Notes under the pieces: generated by a model | Databases searched by the model: none | The model's input: only the letters and a program-made list of their open reading frames with translations | Told to the model about the DNA's origin: nothing | Shown: positions 1 through 5,622 of the stretch, piece after piece | Layout: each line of letters opens with the position of its first letter | How positions within the stretch are numbered: the stretch's first letter is position 1 | Made by a program: the position numbers and the translations under genes | Origin: an uncultured Erysipelotrichaceae bacterium | Lineage (GTDB): Bacteria > Bacillota_I > Bacilli_A > Erysipelotrichales > Coprobacillaceae | NCBI GenBank assembly: GCA_937917505.1 | Contig: CALDMQ010000274.1 | Location: forward strand, 1 to 6,450 | Reading direction: 5' to 3' | DNA: 6,450 nucleotides

Positions 1-437
1 ACTATATCACTTTCGTCAACAATACCTTCTATATGAGCATAATATACCTTAGGACAATGTTTTTTAGGTGATAATAGCTGATGAGCCAAATGTCCATCGT
101 TCGTCAATAACAATAATCCCTCTGTATCAACATCTAATCTTCCAACTGGAAATAAATCATCACGATAATAATCATCTATTAAACTCACAACTGTAGGATA
201 TAAATTATCAGTAGTTGCACTGACATATCCATCAGGCTTATTTAACATATAATAAACTTTATCTTCATAAGTAACGATTTCTCCATCAACTTTTATTTCA
301 TCTTTATCAGGACTAACTTGTGTCTTATCCGTTTTTACGACATGATCATTAACACTCACAAATCCCTTTTTAATAATTTCTTTAACTTCTTTTCTTGTTC
401 CAAAGCCACAATGAGCCAATAATTTATCTAACCTCAT
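1..437 (-). CDS. rsuA: 16S rRNA pseudouridine synthase, RsuA family (3' end beyond window)
   Basis: This gene encodes an enzyme that isomerises a uridine of 16S rRNA to pseudouridine (U516 for the E. coli family member). The visible 145 residues begin with an S4 RNA-binding domain (about residues 1-50, MRLDKLLAHCGFGTRKE). A linker with the LNKPDGY motif follows at about 65-71. The catalytic motif VGRLDVDTEGLLLLTNDG lies at about 98-115, with the nucleophilic Asp at 102, the position known for E. coli RsuA. The following SPKKHCPKVY stretch is closer to RsuA than to RluB, so RsuA is preferred. The family is about 230-240 residues long, so roughly 40% is missing off the left edge. The ATG at 437 has a GAGG sequence about 9 nt upstream and overlaps the end of the lipoprotein gene by 14 nt, so the two are probably co-transcribed and translationally coupled. 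Confidence 0.93.
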   Translation of the reverse strand, partial: MRLDKLLAHCGFGTRKEVKEIIKKGFVSVNDHVVKTDKTQVSPDKDEIKVDGEIVTYEDKVYYMLNKPDGYVSATTDNLYPTVVSLIDDYYRDDLFPVGRLDVDTEGLLLLTNDGHLAHQLLSPKKHCPKVYYAHIEGIVDESDI

Positions 438-906
438 GACCAATAACCTCTAAATATTTTTCTATTTTTTTATTTTCTTGATTATAATAGCAGATATAAA
501 TTTTCACAGGTTGTATCTCTTGACAAACACCCGACAACTGAATCCCTTTATAATAACCTTCTTCTTTATTGACATAACCTTTTCTTAAATGCATATCATC
601 TTCATCAAAAACACCTATTGATGGACATAAATTCTCATCCTTTTCATCGACGTATGATAATGCAGTAATAGAAAGCATCTCATTTTGTGGTTGATCTATA
701 ATCACATCATAACGATAATCAGTTTCTCTTTTTTGAAAAAGAACTTGAATAGTAAAGTCTCCACTTTCTTTATCAAATTGTTTTTGCATTAATAACTGTG
801 ATTTCAATGTATTATAAATATCAAACTGTTTTGATTCGAGAGATTGTGTCTTTTTACAACCACAAAGCATCAAAACACATAGTAATATCAATCCAATTTT
901 TTTCAT
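424..906 (-). CDS. putative lipoprotein of unknown function
   Basis: I do not recognise the family of this 160-residue protein. Its N-terminus is a clear lipoprotein signal: two lysines, a hydrophobic core (residues 4-14) and a lipobox Leu-Cys-Gly-Cys with the lipidated Cys at 17. It is therefore expected on the outer face of the membrane. The mature part is hydrophilic and looks like a small beta-rich domain, with a few further Cys residues (in DENLCPS, GVCQE and ICYYN) and many Tyr. The start is supported by AAGGTGA about 7 nt before the ATG and by a good promoter just upstream. The stop codon (TAA) lies inside the beginning of the rsuA gene, which suggests a two-gene operon. The frame is intact, with no Trp codons. 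No specific role can be inferred from an rRNA-modification neighbour. Confidence 0.85.
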   Translation of the reverse strand: MKKIGLILLCVLMLCGCKKTQSLESKQFDIYNTLKSQLLMQKQFDKESGDFTIQVLFQKRETDYRYDVIIDQPQNEMLSITALSYVDEKDENLCPSIGVFDEDDMHLRKGYVNKEEGYYKGIQLSGVCQEIQPVKIYICYYNQENKKIEKYLEVIGHEVR

Positions 907-921
907 AACATCACCTTATTC

Positions 922-949
922 ATTATATCATCTTTTTCATTACTGAGAA
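922..949 (-). promoter_or_regulatory. sigma-A type promoter for the lipoprotein-rsuA operon
   Basis: On the minus strand a perfect TATAAT (922-927) is preceded by TGA (928-930), giving an extended -10 element. TTCTCA (944-949) lies 16 nt further upstream and matches four of six bases of the -35 consensus. The start codon at 906 and its Shine-Dalgarno sequence follow at a spacing that fits a short leader. Confidence 0.6.
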
Positions 950-1062
950 AGTGATTTTCATGTTTTAACAAAATGTTTCATCTTAAGTAATAACTACATT
1001 CAAAATTCATATATATTCATCTTTTACTACCTCCATATATTTTTAAAAATACTCGCTTCAAA

Positions 1063-1500
1063 TTATTCAACAACTTCTTTTAACCAATTGTCTAAAAAAG
1101 CAAGCCATTCTTCAATGTGAACTCAGTGTTCCACATCCTTCATAACAGCGAGATCTAAGTTATGATGTTCTATAAATTTATTAATTATTGAATGAGATGT
1201 TAAATGATTATATTCTACATATACAATTTCAGTAGAAATATTCTAAGTTATTGAATTTTCTTTAACATAACACAAATACATCCCTGATAATGTCTTACCA
1301 AAATCTGTAGAAATTTCTCATTTTTTATAAGATTTTTCCATTCATATTCGTCCAATTCATCATATCTAATATTAGTTGCTCTATATCAAGCGTAGGTGAT
1401 AATCAACTCCGTAAATATCATGATATAAACATTTTTTATTGTTCACACTCAAGTTAACATTTCCCTTTTCATGCATATATATTATTGCTTTTGTCAAAAT
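1063..1500 (-). pseudogene. decayed alpha/beta hydrolase, C-terminal part
   Basis: No open frame survives, but the minus strand reads as the C-terminal half of an alpha/beta hydrolase once stops and shifts are ignored. One frame carries LTKAIIYMHEKGN (about 1497-1459). A second frame carries LSPTLDIEQLILDMMNW (from 1402, readable to 1340). The first frame then resumes with EISTDFGKTLSGMYLCYVKEN, STEIVYVEYNHLTS and a tail ending EEWLAFLDNWLKEVVE at TAA 1063-1065. From memory, related hydrolases have a similar IPTDFGETLSW segment and an EHWFHT motif holding the catalytic His. In-frame stops in the last frame are TGA at 1318-1320, TAG at 1243-1245 and TGA at 1123-1125. The last falls exactly where EHW is expected, and the TAG falls where a Trp would fit. 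There is no recognisable nucleophile (GxSxG) segment. The same frame can be followed up to 1584 through two TAA codons, but homology there is doubtful. Likely non-functional. Confidence 0.7.
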
Positions 1501-1596
1501 TCTCGTCTTTTTATTTTAAGTTTCTATTTCGGCTTATTTTAACATATTAGCAAATTGAAGAACGTATTTATAAATATCAAACATATCTACACAAAT

Positions 1597-1622
1597 AAAA
1601 AAGAAGATCAATTTCTTCTTTT
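1597..1622 (-). terminator. intrinsic terminator-like hairpin
   Basis: On the minus strand AAAAGAAGA (1614-1622) pairs perfectly with TCTTCTTTT (1599-1607) across a 6-nt loop, and the T-run continues to 1597. It lies at the 3' end of the decayed small gene. The TGA that would end that gene's extended frame falls at 1608-1610, in the loop. The stem is AT-rich, so strength is uncertain. Confidence 0.5.
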
Positions 1623-1868
1623 CATAAATAATATAGGATATGAATTTCCTTGTTTATCAAATTCACTTCATTTATAAACTTCAAATCCTACTTTTAATAA
1701 AGTCTCAACTAATAAAGATGTTCTCTCATTAACTTTTACTATATCCATAGAAATCATCCACATATGTTTATAACATTCATTTTTTATTTTCAAAAATAAT
1801 AAATAATAGACCGCATACTTATACTTCAAAATCAATATATTTTTCAAAGAATAAAAAGAGGAGCACAT
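1608..1868 (-). pseudogene. unrecognised small protein gene interrupted by TGA
   Basis: The frame opens at ATG 1868, with GAGG about 11 nt upstream, and gives 66 residues ending at TGA 1668-1670. It includes MWMISMDIVKVNERTSLLVETLLKVGFEVYK. Read through that TGA, the frame continues with SEFDKQGNSYPILFMKRRN and stops at a second TGA (1608-1610) in the loop of a terminator-like hairpin. The continuation is protein-like (Gly-Asn turn, then an amphipathic PILFMK strand), so the first TGA looks like an interruption rather than the natural end. The NERTSLLVETLLKVGFEVYK part faintly resembles the C-terminal helix and strand of GNAT acetyltransferases, but I cannot assign the family. The N-terminal third (MCSSFYSLKNILILKYKY) looks poor, and an alternative start at 1871 in another frame also closes quickly. 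A genuine short ORF ending at 1668 cannot be excluded. Confidence 0.4.
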
Positions 1869-1897
1869 TCATGTATTCCTCTACATCATTAATTTAT

Positions 1898-1937
1898 TAA
1901 CTTAATGACATTGGCTATGGAAGCCTTTTTTAAGTTA
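1898..1937 (-). terminator. hairpin overlapping the stop codon of the DUF1540 gene
   Basis: TAACTTAA (1930-1937, containing the TAA stop) pairs with TTAAGTTA (1898-1905), and a nested GGCT/AGCC stem sits inside. Read on the minus strand, only a weak T/A tail follows. Read on the plus strand, the inner GGCT-AGCC stem is followed by six T, although no plus-strand gene leads into it. It probably marks the end of the small-gene transcript, possibly protecting the 3' end more than terminating. Confidence 0.35.
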
Positions 1938-2084
1938 TTTTAATTCAAAAGTATCACAAGCCGTTTCAACTATATCTTTAGCATGATGACAGTGACAATT
2001 ATCTACATGAATACAACTTGCTTCACAAGCACCATCACAATTATATTTACAGCTGTTTACACTACATTTAACGTCTTTAGCCAT
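1935..2084 (-). CDS. DUF1540 domain Cys-rich small protein
   Basis: This gene encodes a 49-residue protein with eight Cys and three His residues, starting MAKDVKCSVNSCKYN. The Cys are at 7, 12, 16, 20, 24, 30, 32 and 43, with the EASCIHVDNC core and a final ACDTFE typical of DUF1540. Such proteins occur in spore-forming Firmicutes, presumably bind metal through these Cys/His, and some have been linked to spores; the biochemical role is unknown. The start is certain: a perfect GGAGGTGA (2090-2097) lies 5 nt before the ATG. A sigma-G-like promoter lies just upstream (2104-2133). With that promoter the transcript would start very near the Shine-Dalgarno, giving an unusually short leader. Read-through from the Cse60-like gene, whose stop is 36 nt upstream, is also possible. 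Confidence 0.88.
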   Translation of the reverse strand: MAKDVKCSVNSCKYNCDGACEASCIHVDNCHCHHAKDIVETACDTFELK

Positions 2085-2103
2085 AACATTCACCTCCACA
2101 CTT

Positions 2104-2133
2104 TAGTATGGATAATGAAACTATAAATATTCA
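2104..2133 (-). promoter_or_regulatory. sigma-G (or sigma-F) type forespore promoter
   Basis: On the minus strand TGAATA (2128-2133), a 17-nt spacer and CATACTA (2104-2110) match the Bacillus subtilis sigma-G consensus almost exactly. It overlaps the last codons of the Cse60-like gene and points at the DUF1540 gene. Both downstream and overlapping genes are spore-associated families, which supports the call. The short distance to the Shine-Dalgarno is the one reservation. Confidence 0.55.
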
Positions 2134-2291
2134 ATTAAACAACTAAAACTATACTCCAATTCTCCATTGTGAGAAGTCAAAGCAACTTGATAATGTAAAT
2201 GAAGTATTTGTGGATTTTCCTTTTGAATAAAAACATTTAAAGCATCTTCTAAATCAAGTTCATGTGTTTTTTCAATAATTTTTATCTTCAT
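2121..2291 (-). CDS. Cse60-like sporulation protein
   Basis: This gene encodes a 56-residue protein beginning MKIKIIEKTHELDLEDALN and ending in YSFSCLIEYL. The pattern (short basic strand, E-x-x-H-E-x-D-L-E, acidic helix, HYQVA strand, aromatic-x-F-S-x-L-I-x-Y end) matches Cse60, a small protein made in the mother cell under sigma-E in B. subtilis. Its molecular role is unknown. The frame is open to a TTG at 2330, but family length and alignment favour the ATG at 2291. That ATG has no good Shine-Dalgarno (only GGA 4 nt upstream), so its start is less certain. It begins 39 nt after the epimerase stop with no terminator between, so it may be read from the nagA operon. It has no frame damage and ends in TAG. 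Confidence 0.7.
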   Translation of the reverse strand: MKIKIIEKTHELDLEDALNVFIQKENPQILHLHYQVALTSHNGELEYSFSCLIEYL

Positions 2292-2330
2292 GATTCCATT
2301 ATAACAAGATGCCTTTTCAATATTTGTCAA

Positions 2331-3209
2331 TTATTGGTTAATCTCAACGGTAAATCTACAATCAAAAGATTCTCCTACATTTAAAGTCACAATACCTTCT
2401 TTTTCTTTAAATTCTCCAATAAAATCAACATAATCATTATGTCCTACCCAAGGTTCAATAGCAATCAATCCGCCAACATGATTACCAGCCCAAATACCTA
2501 AATGATTAAAGTTATCCATAATAAAACGAATTGATTTATTATGATTTAAAGATTTTAAAGACACATATGATGATTTAAAATCTTTAACGACAATTGCATC
2601 ATTATCAAATAGTTTTTGACGAACAAAGAAACGTCTTTCATTATCAAATAATAATTGTGTTTCATGAGACATTCCTCTCTTTTCAACATCAATAATCTTT
2701 TGATTTAATGTTTCTTCTTTTTCAAATTCAATATAATAATCATTACTTAATTCATTTTCCATAAATGGACATGCAAATGCAGGATGTCCACCAATTTGAA
2801 AATAAATTTCTCTTTGATCTGTATTTGTTACATGCATATGACATTCTAATTGGTTATCATTTAATGTATATGTAACTTTTAAATTAAACAAATAAGGATA
2901 CTGTTTTAAAATATCTTCATTAGGTGTTAATTCAAATTCTACACAAGTATTTGATAATTGATGTGTTTCAAAAACATTATGTCTTGCAAAACCATGTTGT
3001 GTCATTGAATAAGTTTGACCATCAATACGACATTCATTATTACGTAAAGCTCCTACAATTGGAAATAAGATTGGTGCACTATTTGCCCATAAACACGCAT
3101 CTCTTTTCCACATATAATTCAGCCCATCTTGCAAACCTATGATTTTAATAATTTCTGCTCCCTTAGGATTTAATTCAACCTCTAATACATCATTTTTTAA
3201 AATAGCCAT
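2331..3209 (-). CDS. aldose 1-epimerase (mutarotase) family protein
   Basis: This gene encodes a 292-residue cytosolic protein of the galactose-mutarotase superfamily, which interconverts alpha and beta anomers of sugars. Visible family signatures are WANSAPILFPIVGALRN (41-57), the substrate-binding QHGFAR (71-76, His72 and Arg76), GGHPAF (140-145, His142 as the likely general acid) and AIEPWVGHND (250-259, Glu252 as the likely general base). It resembles the LacX/YeaD-like branch rather than classical GalM, which is longer (about 340-350 residues). Substrate is unknown; hexose-6-phosphates or free hexoses are both possible. AGGAGA (3216-3221) overlaps the nagA stop and fixes the ATG at 3209. 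With 10 nt between the genes, co-transcription with nagA is very likely, suggesting a sugar or amino-sugar role. The four Trp codons are all TGG. Confidence 0.9.
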   Translation of the reverse strand: MAILKNDVLEVELNPKGAEIIKIIGLQDGLNYMWKRDACLWANSAPILFPIVGALRNNECRIDGQTYSMTQHGFARHNVFETHQLSNTCVEFELTPNEDILKQYPYLFNLKVTYTLNDNQLECHMHVTNTDQREIYFQIGGHPAFACPFMENELSNDYYIEFEKEETLNQKIIDVEKRGMSHETQLLFDNERRFFVRQKLFDNDAIVVKDFKSSYVSLKSLNHNKSIRFIMDNFNHLGIWAGNHVGGLIAIEPWVGHNDYVDFIGEFKEKEGIVTLNVGESFDCRFTVEINQ

Positions 3210-3219
3210 AGTTTTTCTC

Positions 3220-4350
3220 CTATTTCATTTGTCCTTTAATCATTGTTCCTTGAATATCAATATTTTCATTAAAGAAAATAATATTTGCATAATTTCCAAC
3301 CTTAATTTCACCTAATAAATCTTCATTCAAACTTTTAGCAGGGTTGTAACTTGCAAGATTCACAGCTTCATTTAAAGTTAAACCTAAATTTTGATATGCA
3401 TTTCTCACACAATCATTCATATTCGCAATACTTCCCGCTAATGCTCCATTAGCAAGTCTTGCTTCTCCATCTTTGACATATACTGGTTGATTTCCAAGTT
3501 TATAAGTTCCGTTTTCTAATCCAGCAGCTTCAATTGAATCAGTAATTAAAATTAATTTATCTTTTCCTTTTGTACGTAACAAAGCCTTTGCAGCAGCAAA
3601 ATTTACATGAATACCATCCAAAATAAGTTCAGCATATACACTATCATTAATCATAATAGCCCCAACTACCCCTGGTGCTCTATGTGTTAAAGGTGTCATT
3701 GCATTATAAGTATGTGTTCCAGAAGTTGCTCCTGCATCAATAGCAGCTTGAGCTTCTTCATAAGTCGCATTTGTATGTCCTAATGAAACAACAGTATTCT
3801 TATCATTTAGGTATTCAATAAGTTCAATAGAGTACTCTAACTCAGGTGCAATAGAGATTTTTCTAATCACATCTTGATGATCTTTAACAAAAGATAAATA
3901 ATTTTCTACTGTTGGTAAAATCATACATTCTTCAGGTTGAGCTCCTTTATAGATTTTATTAAAGAAAGGACCTTCTAGATGAACACCTAAAATTTCTGCA
4001 CCTTCTACTTTATCTTTATATGCAACAACATTTTCAATAGCTTTAGCAATATCTTCAGCAGGCATTGTCATTGTTGTTGGTAATAAAGTTGTCACGCCAG
4101 TTTTTAAAGCAGTTTTAGAAATTACATTTAAATCTTCAAAAGTTGGATACATAGTATCACTACCACCTCGACCATGTGTATGCACATCTATAAATCCAGG
4201 TGCAACATATTGTCCCTTTGCATCAATAATGTCTTCATCAGTTGCTTGTCGATTACTGATTTCAACAATTTTATCATTTTCAATAAATACATTTTTATTC
4301 ACGATTTCATCGTGTAATATAACTTTCCCGTTAATAATACATTTTTTCAT
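3220..4350 (-). CDS. nagA: N-acetylglucosamine-6-phosphate deacetylase
   Basis: NagA hydrolyses N-acetylglucosamine-6-phosphate to glucosamine-6-phosphate and acetate, feeding amino sugars from wall recycling or host glycans into glycolysis and wall synthesis. The 376-residue length is normal for the family. Amidohydrolase motifs are all present: the metal-binding HTHG (57-60), HLEGPF with the metal ligand Glu126 (124-129), the metal ligands His192 (GHTNA) and His213 (GTHTYNAM), the substrate-contacting DGIH (245-248) and the catalytic Asp271 (ITDSIEA). The frame could begin at a TTG at 4368, but AAAGGAG 9 nt before the ATG at 4350 and the family N-terminus (MKKCIINGKV) choose the ATG. The epimerase gene follows at 10 nt. 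No nagB or regulator is in view. Confidence 0.97.
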   Translation of the reverse strand: MKKCIINGKVILHDEIVNKNVFIENDKIVEISNRQATDEDIIDAKGQYVAPGFIDVHTHGRGGSDTMYPTFEDLNVISKTALKTGVTTLLPTTMTMPAEDIAKAIENVVAYKDKVEGAEILGVHLEGPFFNKIYKGAQPEECMILPTVENYLSFVKDHQDVIRKISIAPELEYSIELIEYLNDKNTVVSLGHTNATYEEAQAAIDAGATSGTHTYNAMTPLTHRAPGVVGAIMINDSVYAELILDGIHVNFAAAKALLRTKGKDKLILITDSIEAAGLENGTYKLGNQPVYVKDGEARLANGALAGSIANMNDCVRNAYQNLGLTLNEAVNLASYNPAKSLNEDLLGEIKVGNYANIIFFNENIDIQGTMIKGQMK

Positions 4351-4373
4351 GTTTATGTCTCCTTTCAACCTAC

Positions 4374-4402
4374 ATTATAATAAAATGTTATATAAAATGA
4401 AA
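4374..4402 (-). promoter_or_regulatory. possible promoter of the nagA-epimerase operon
   Basis: A perfect TATAAT (4374-4379, minus strand) lies 24 nt before the nagA ATG, just upstream of its Shine-Dalgarno. At 17 nt spacing the -35 position (4397-4402) reads TTTCAT, a poor match, and there is no TGn extension. I see no convincing cre or NagR-type operator next to it. Confidence 0.35.
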
Positions 4403-4441
4403 GAAAATCAATATTAAATTGTAAAAATTGGTAATATTTTA

Positions 4442-4473
4442 AACAAGAATCATTGAACTCTTGTTGATTTTTT
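4442..4473 (+). terminator. weak hairpin with T-run between nagA and the remnant
   Basis: AACAAGA (4442-4448) pairs with TCTTGTT (4459-4465) over a 10-nt loop and is followed by six T (4468-4473) in the plus direction. On the minus strand the same stem is followed only by TTTAAAATATT. No plus-strand gene precedes it, so it may serve, weakly, minus-strand transcripts from upstream of nagA. Confidence 0.3.
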
Positions 4474-4507
4474 CATTAAAATATTAATATATACAAAATC
4501 ATCAAAA

Positions 4508-4693
4508 TTAATAAAAAATAACCAGATTTTGTTGTTTAATTTTATCTAAAATATGTTCAATAGCAAAACTTAGATTATATGATAAATAATCTTTTTTGAA
4601 CTCTACCAATAGACTATAAGTGTTTCGTTAGAATAAGCCTGTTGCTAGGTTTAAAGCAAAATATATATGACATTTATTATTAAAAAAAAGCAT
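4508..4693 (-). pseudogene. possible short coding remnant, unrecognised
   Basis: From ATG 4693 one frame gives 21 residues ending NLATGLF, a TAA at 4628-4630, then 39 more residues in the same frame (SLLVEFKKDYLSYNLSFAIE, then HILDKIKQQNLVIFY) to TAA 4508-4510. The second part has the composition of an amphipathic helical protein rather than random AT-rich translation. There is no Shine-Dalgarno before the ATG and no family I recognise, so this may be the worn 3' end of a lost gene or chance. Confidence 0.22.
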
Positions 4694-4857
4694 GTATAGA
4701 ATATTATTTAAAATTTCATTGTGAATTTATTTATGTTTTATTTTCATATTTATTATAATATATCATGTGTTTGTACCGAACACTTGTAAAATAAATCTAC
4801 ATTTAATAGAAAATTGTAAATCTTCAACAATTCTGTGAAAATTACTAAACCTTTATG

Positions 4858-4911
4858 TTAAGCAATCGATAAAAAATAGAATATTGGTATATTAAAATAT
4901 CTATTGCTTAA
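4858..4911. repeat. 14-bp inverted repeat, one mismatch
   Basis: TTAAGCAATCGATA (4858-4871) is the reverse complement of TATCTATTGCTTAA (4898-4911) except at one base. The 26-nt loop is itself AT-rich with internal pairing potential. No T-run follows directly on either strand, so it is not a standard terminator. It could form a stable RNA or cruciform structure, or be the relic of a small mobile element; no target-site duplication is apparent. Confidence 0.5.
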
Positions 4912-4923
4912 ATTGTTGCTTCA

Positions 4924-4974
4924 AAAATATTAAGGAGAATACCGATTTTATTTCAATATTCCCCTTAGTATTTT
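4924..4974 (-). terminator. long hairpin terminator after the papain-like gene
   Basis: An 18-bp stem (4924-4941 with 4957-4974, one wobble and one mismatch on either strand) encloses a 15-nt loop. Its GC-richest part is the AAGG(A)G/C(C)CCTT block, and the T-rich 3' arm ends in five T on the minus strand and four on the plus strand. It lies 70 nt beyond the stop of the interrupted papain-like gene, so it most likely ends that transcript. It could work in both directions. Confidence 0.6.
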
Positions 4975-5043
4975 GACATGATTTTAATTAAAACATAAAT
5001 TATTTTTAACAGAACAGTTTTAAATATAACTTAATGAATAAAA

Positions 5044-5622
5044 CTAATGCTTTTTCACTGAGTTTAGTGCGTTTCTAAAAGCTGCATTAGCAGTTCCAGT
5101 GCTATAACTTCCTGTATTTATAATTTTATTTCTTAACTGTGCTGGTGTTGTGCAACTACTTATTTACGTATCGCCAGCTGAATTCCAAACTCTAATTGCA
5201 AAATGTGTACAATTATTTAATAATCCCCAAGTATCACTACTATTAATTGTGGAATTAATTTTGGATAATTTAGATGTTGAAATGGATGCTGTTTTATAAA
5301 CTGTATTGTTATTGTTTTGAAACTCTGATATTTTATTTCTTTCCTTATTATACCAAATTCCAGTTGGTGTAGTATTACCCCAAGTGCCTATTGTCACACT
5401 AGCATTGGCATTAAGCTTATATCTTCCCACAGTTACAGCAGATGATGTATTATTCTTAATAACAATTCAAGCATGTGAATTTCCTAGTCCAGACGAACCA
5501 GAAGATGATCCGTTTGTATTACTTGCTGCAGATACGTAATTTGTATGTGGCAAAATTACTGAAAACATAATTAATAATGATAAAATTAATTTTTTAATTC
5601 TTTTCGTGTGTCTATCACTCAC
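5044..5622 (-). pseudogene. secreted permuted papain-fold (NlpC/P60-like) protein with two in-frame stops
   Basis: One uninterrupted frame of 192 codons runs from GTG 5622 to TAG 5044-5046, broken only by TGA at codon 52 (5467-5469) and TAA at codon 153 (5164-5166). Residues 1-34 form a signal peptide (basic KRIKK, core LILSLLIMFSVILP, cleavage near VSA-AS). A Ser/Gly linker follows, then GNSHA-stop-IVIKN, GTWGNTTPTGIWYN and LLNNCTHFAIRVWNS. His50 followed much later by Asn137-Cys138 is the order seen in permuted NlpC/P60 and LRAT-type papain folds, so a secreted thiol hydrolase or transferase is inferred. Trp fits codon 52 (HAW) and Lys (AAA to TAA) fits codon 153. The other Trp codons are TGG. 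The tail, TTPAQLRNKI to NSVKKH, remains sensible. The start overlaps the preceding gene by 8 nt. With no frameshift it is a young pseudogene, or is expressed by read-through. Confidence 0.7.

Larger units (their letters stand above)
4403..5043. other. gene-poor AT-rich region
   Basis: This stretch of about 640 bases holds no intact gene. It contains a small plus-oriented hairpin (4442-4473), a possible coding remnant (4508-4693), an imperfect palindrome GTGTTTGTACCGAACAC (4767-4783) near a TATAAT on the minus strand (4752-4757), a 14-bp inverted repeat (4858-4911) and a long terminator-like hairpin (4924-4974). I see no tRNA, no riboswitch and no transposase trace. Confidence 0.6.

Noticed and set aside
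2298..2330. TTGACA (2325-2330) and TGTTATAAT (2298-2306, minus strand) as a promoter for the Cse60-like gene
   Set aside because: The spacing between the hexamers is 21 nt and the predicted start would fall on the ATG itself, leaving no leader. An extended -10 alone is possible but not supportable.
2924..3142. Plus-strand open frame of 72 residues
   Set aside because: It lies wholly within the well-supported epimerase gene on the other strand, with no Shine-Dalgarno or recognisable protein features.
4229..4417. Plus-strand open frame of 62 residues over the start of nagA
   Set aside because: It is antisense to the conserved nagA N-terminus; the hydrophobic translation is a by-product of AT-rich codons.
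4767..4783. LexA (SOS) box suggested by GTT...CGAAC
   Set aside because: The half-sites are in the opposite order to the Firmicute consensus CGAAC-N4-GTTCG and two of eight pairs mismatch.
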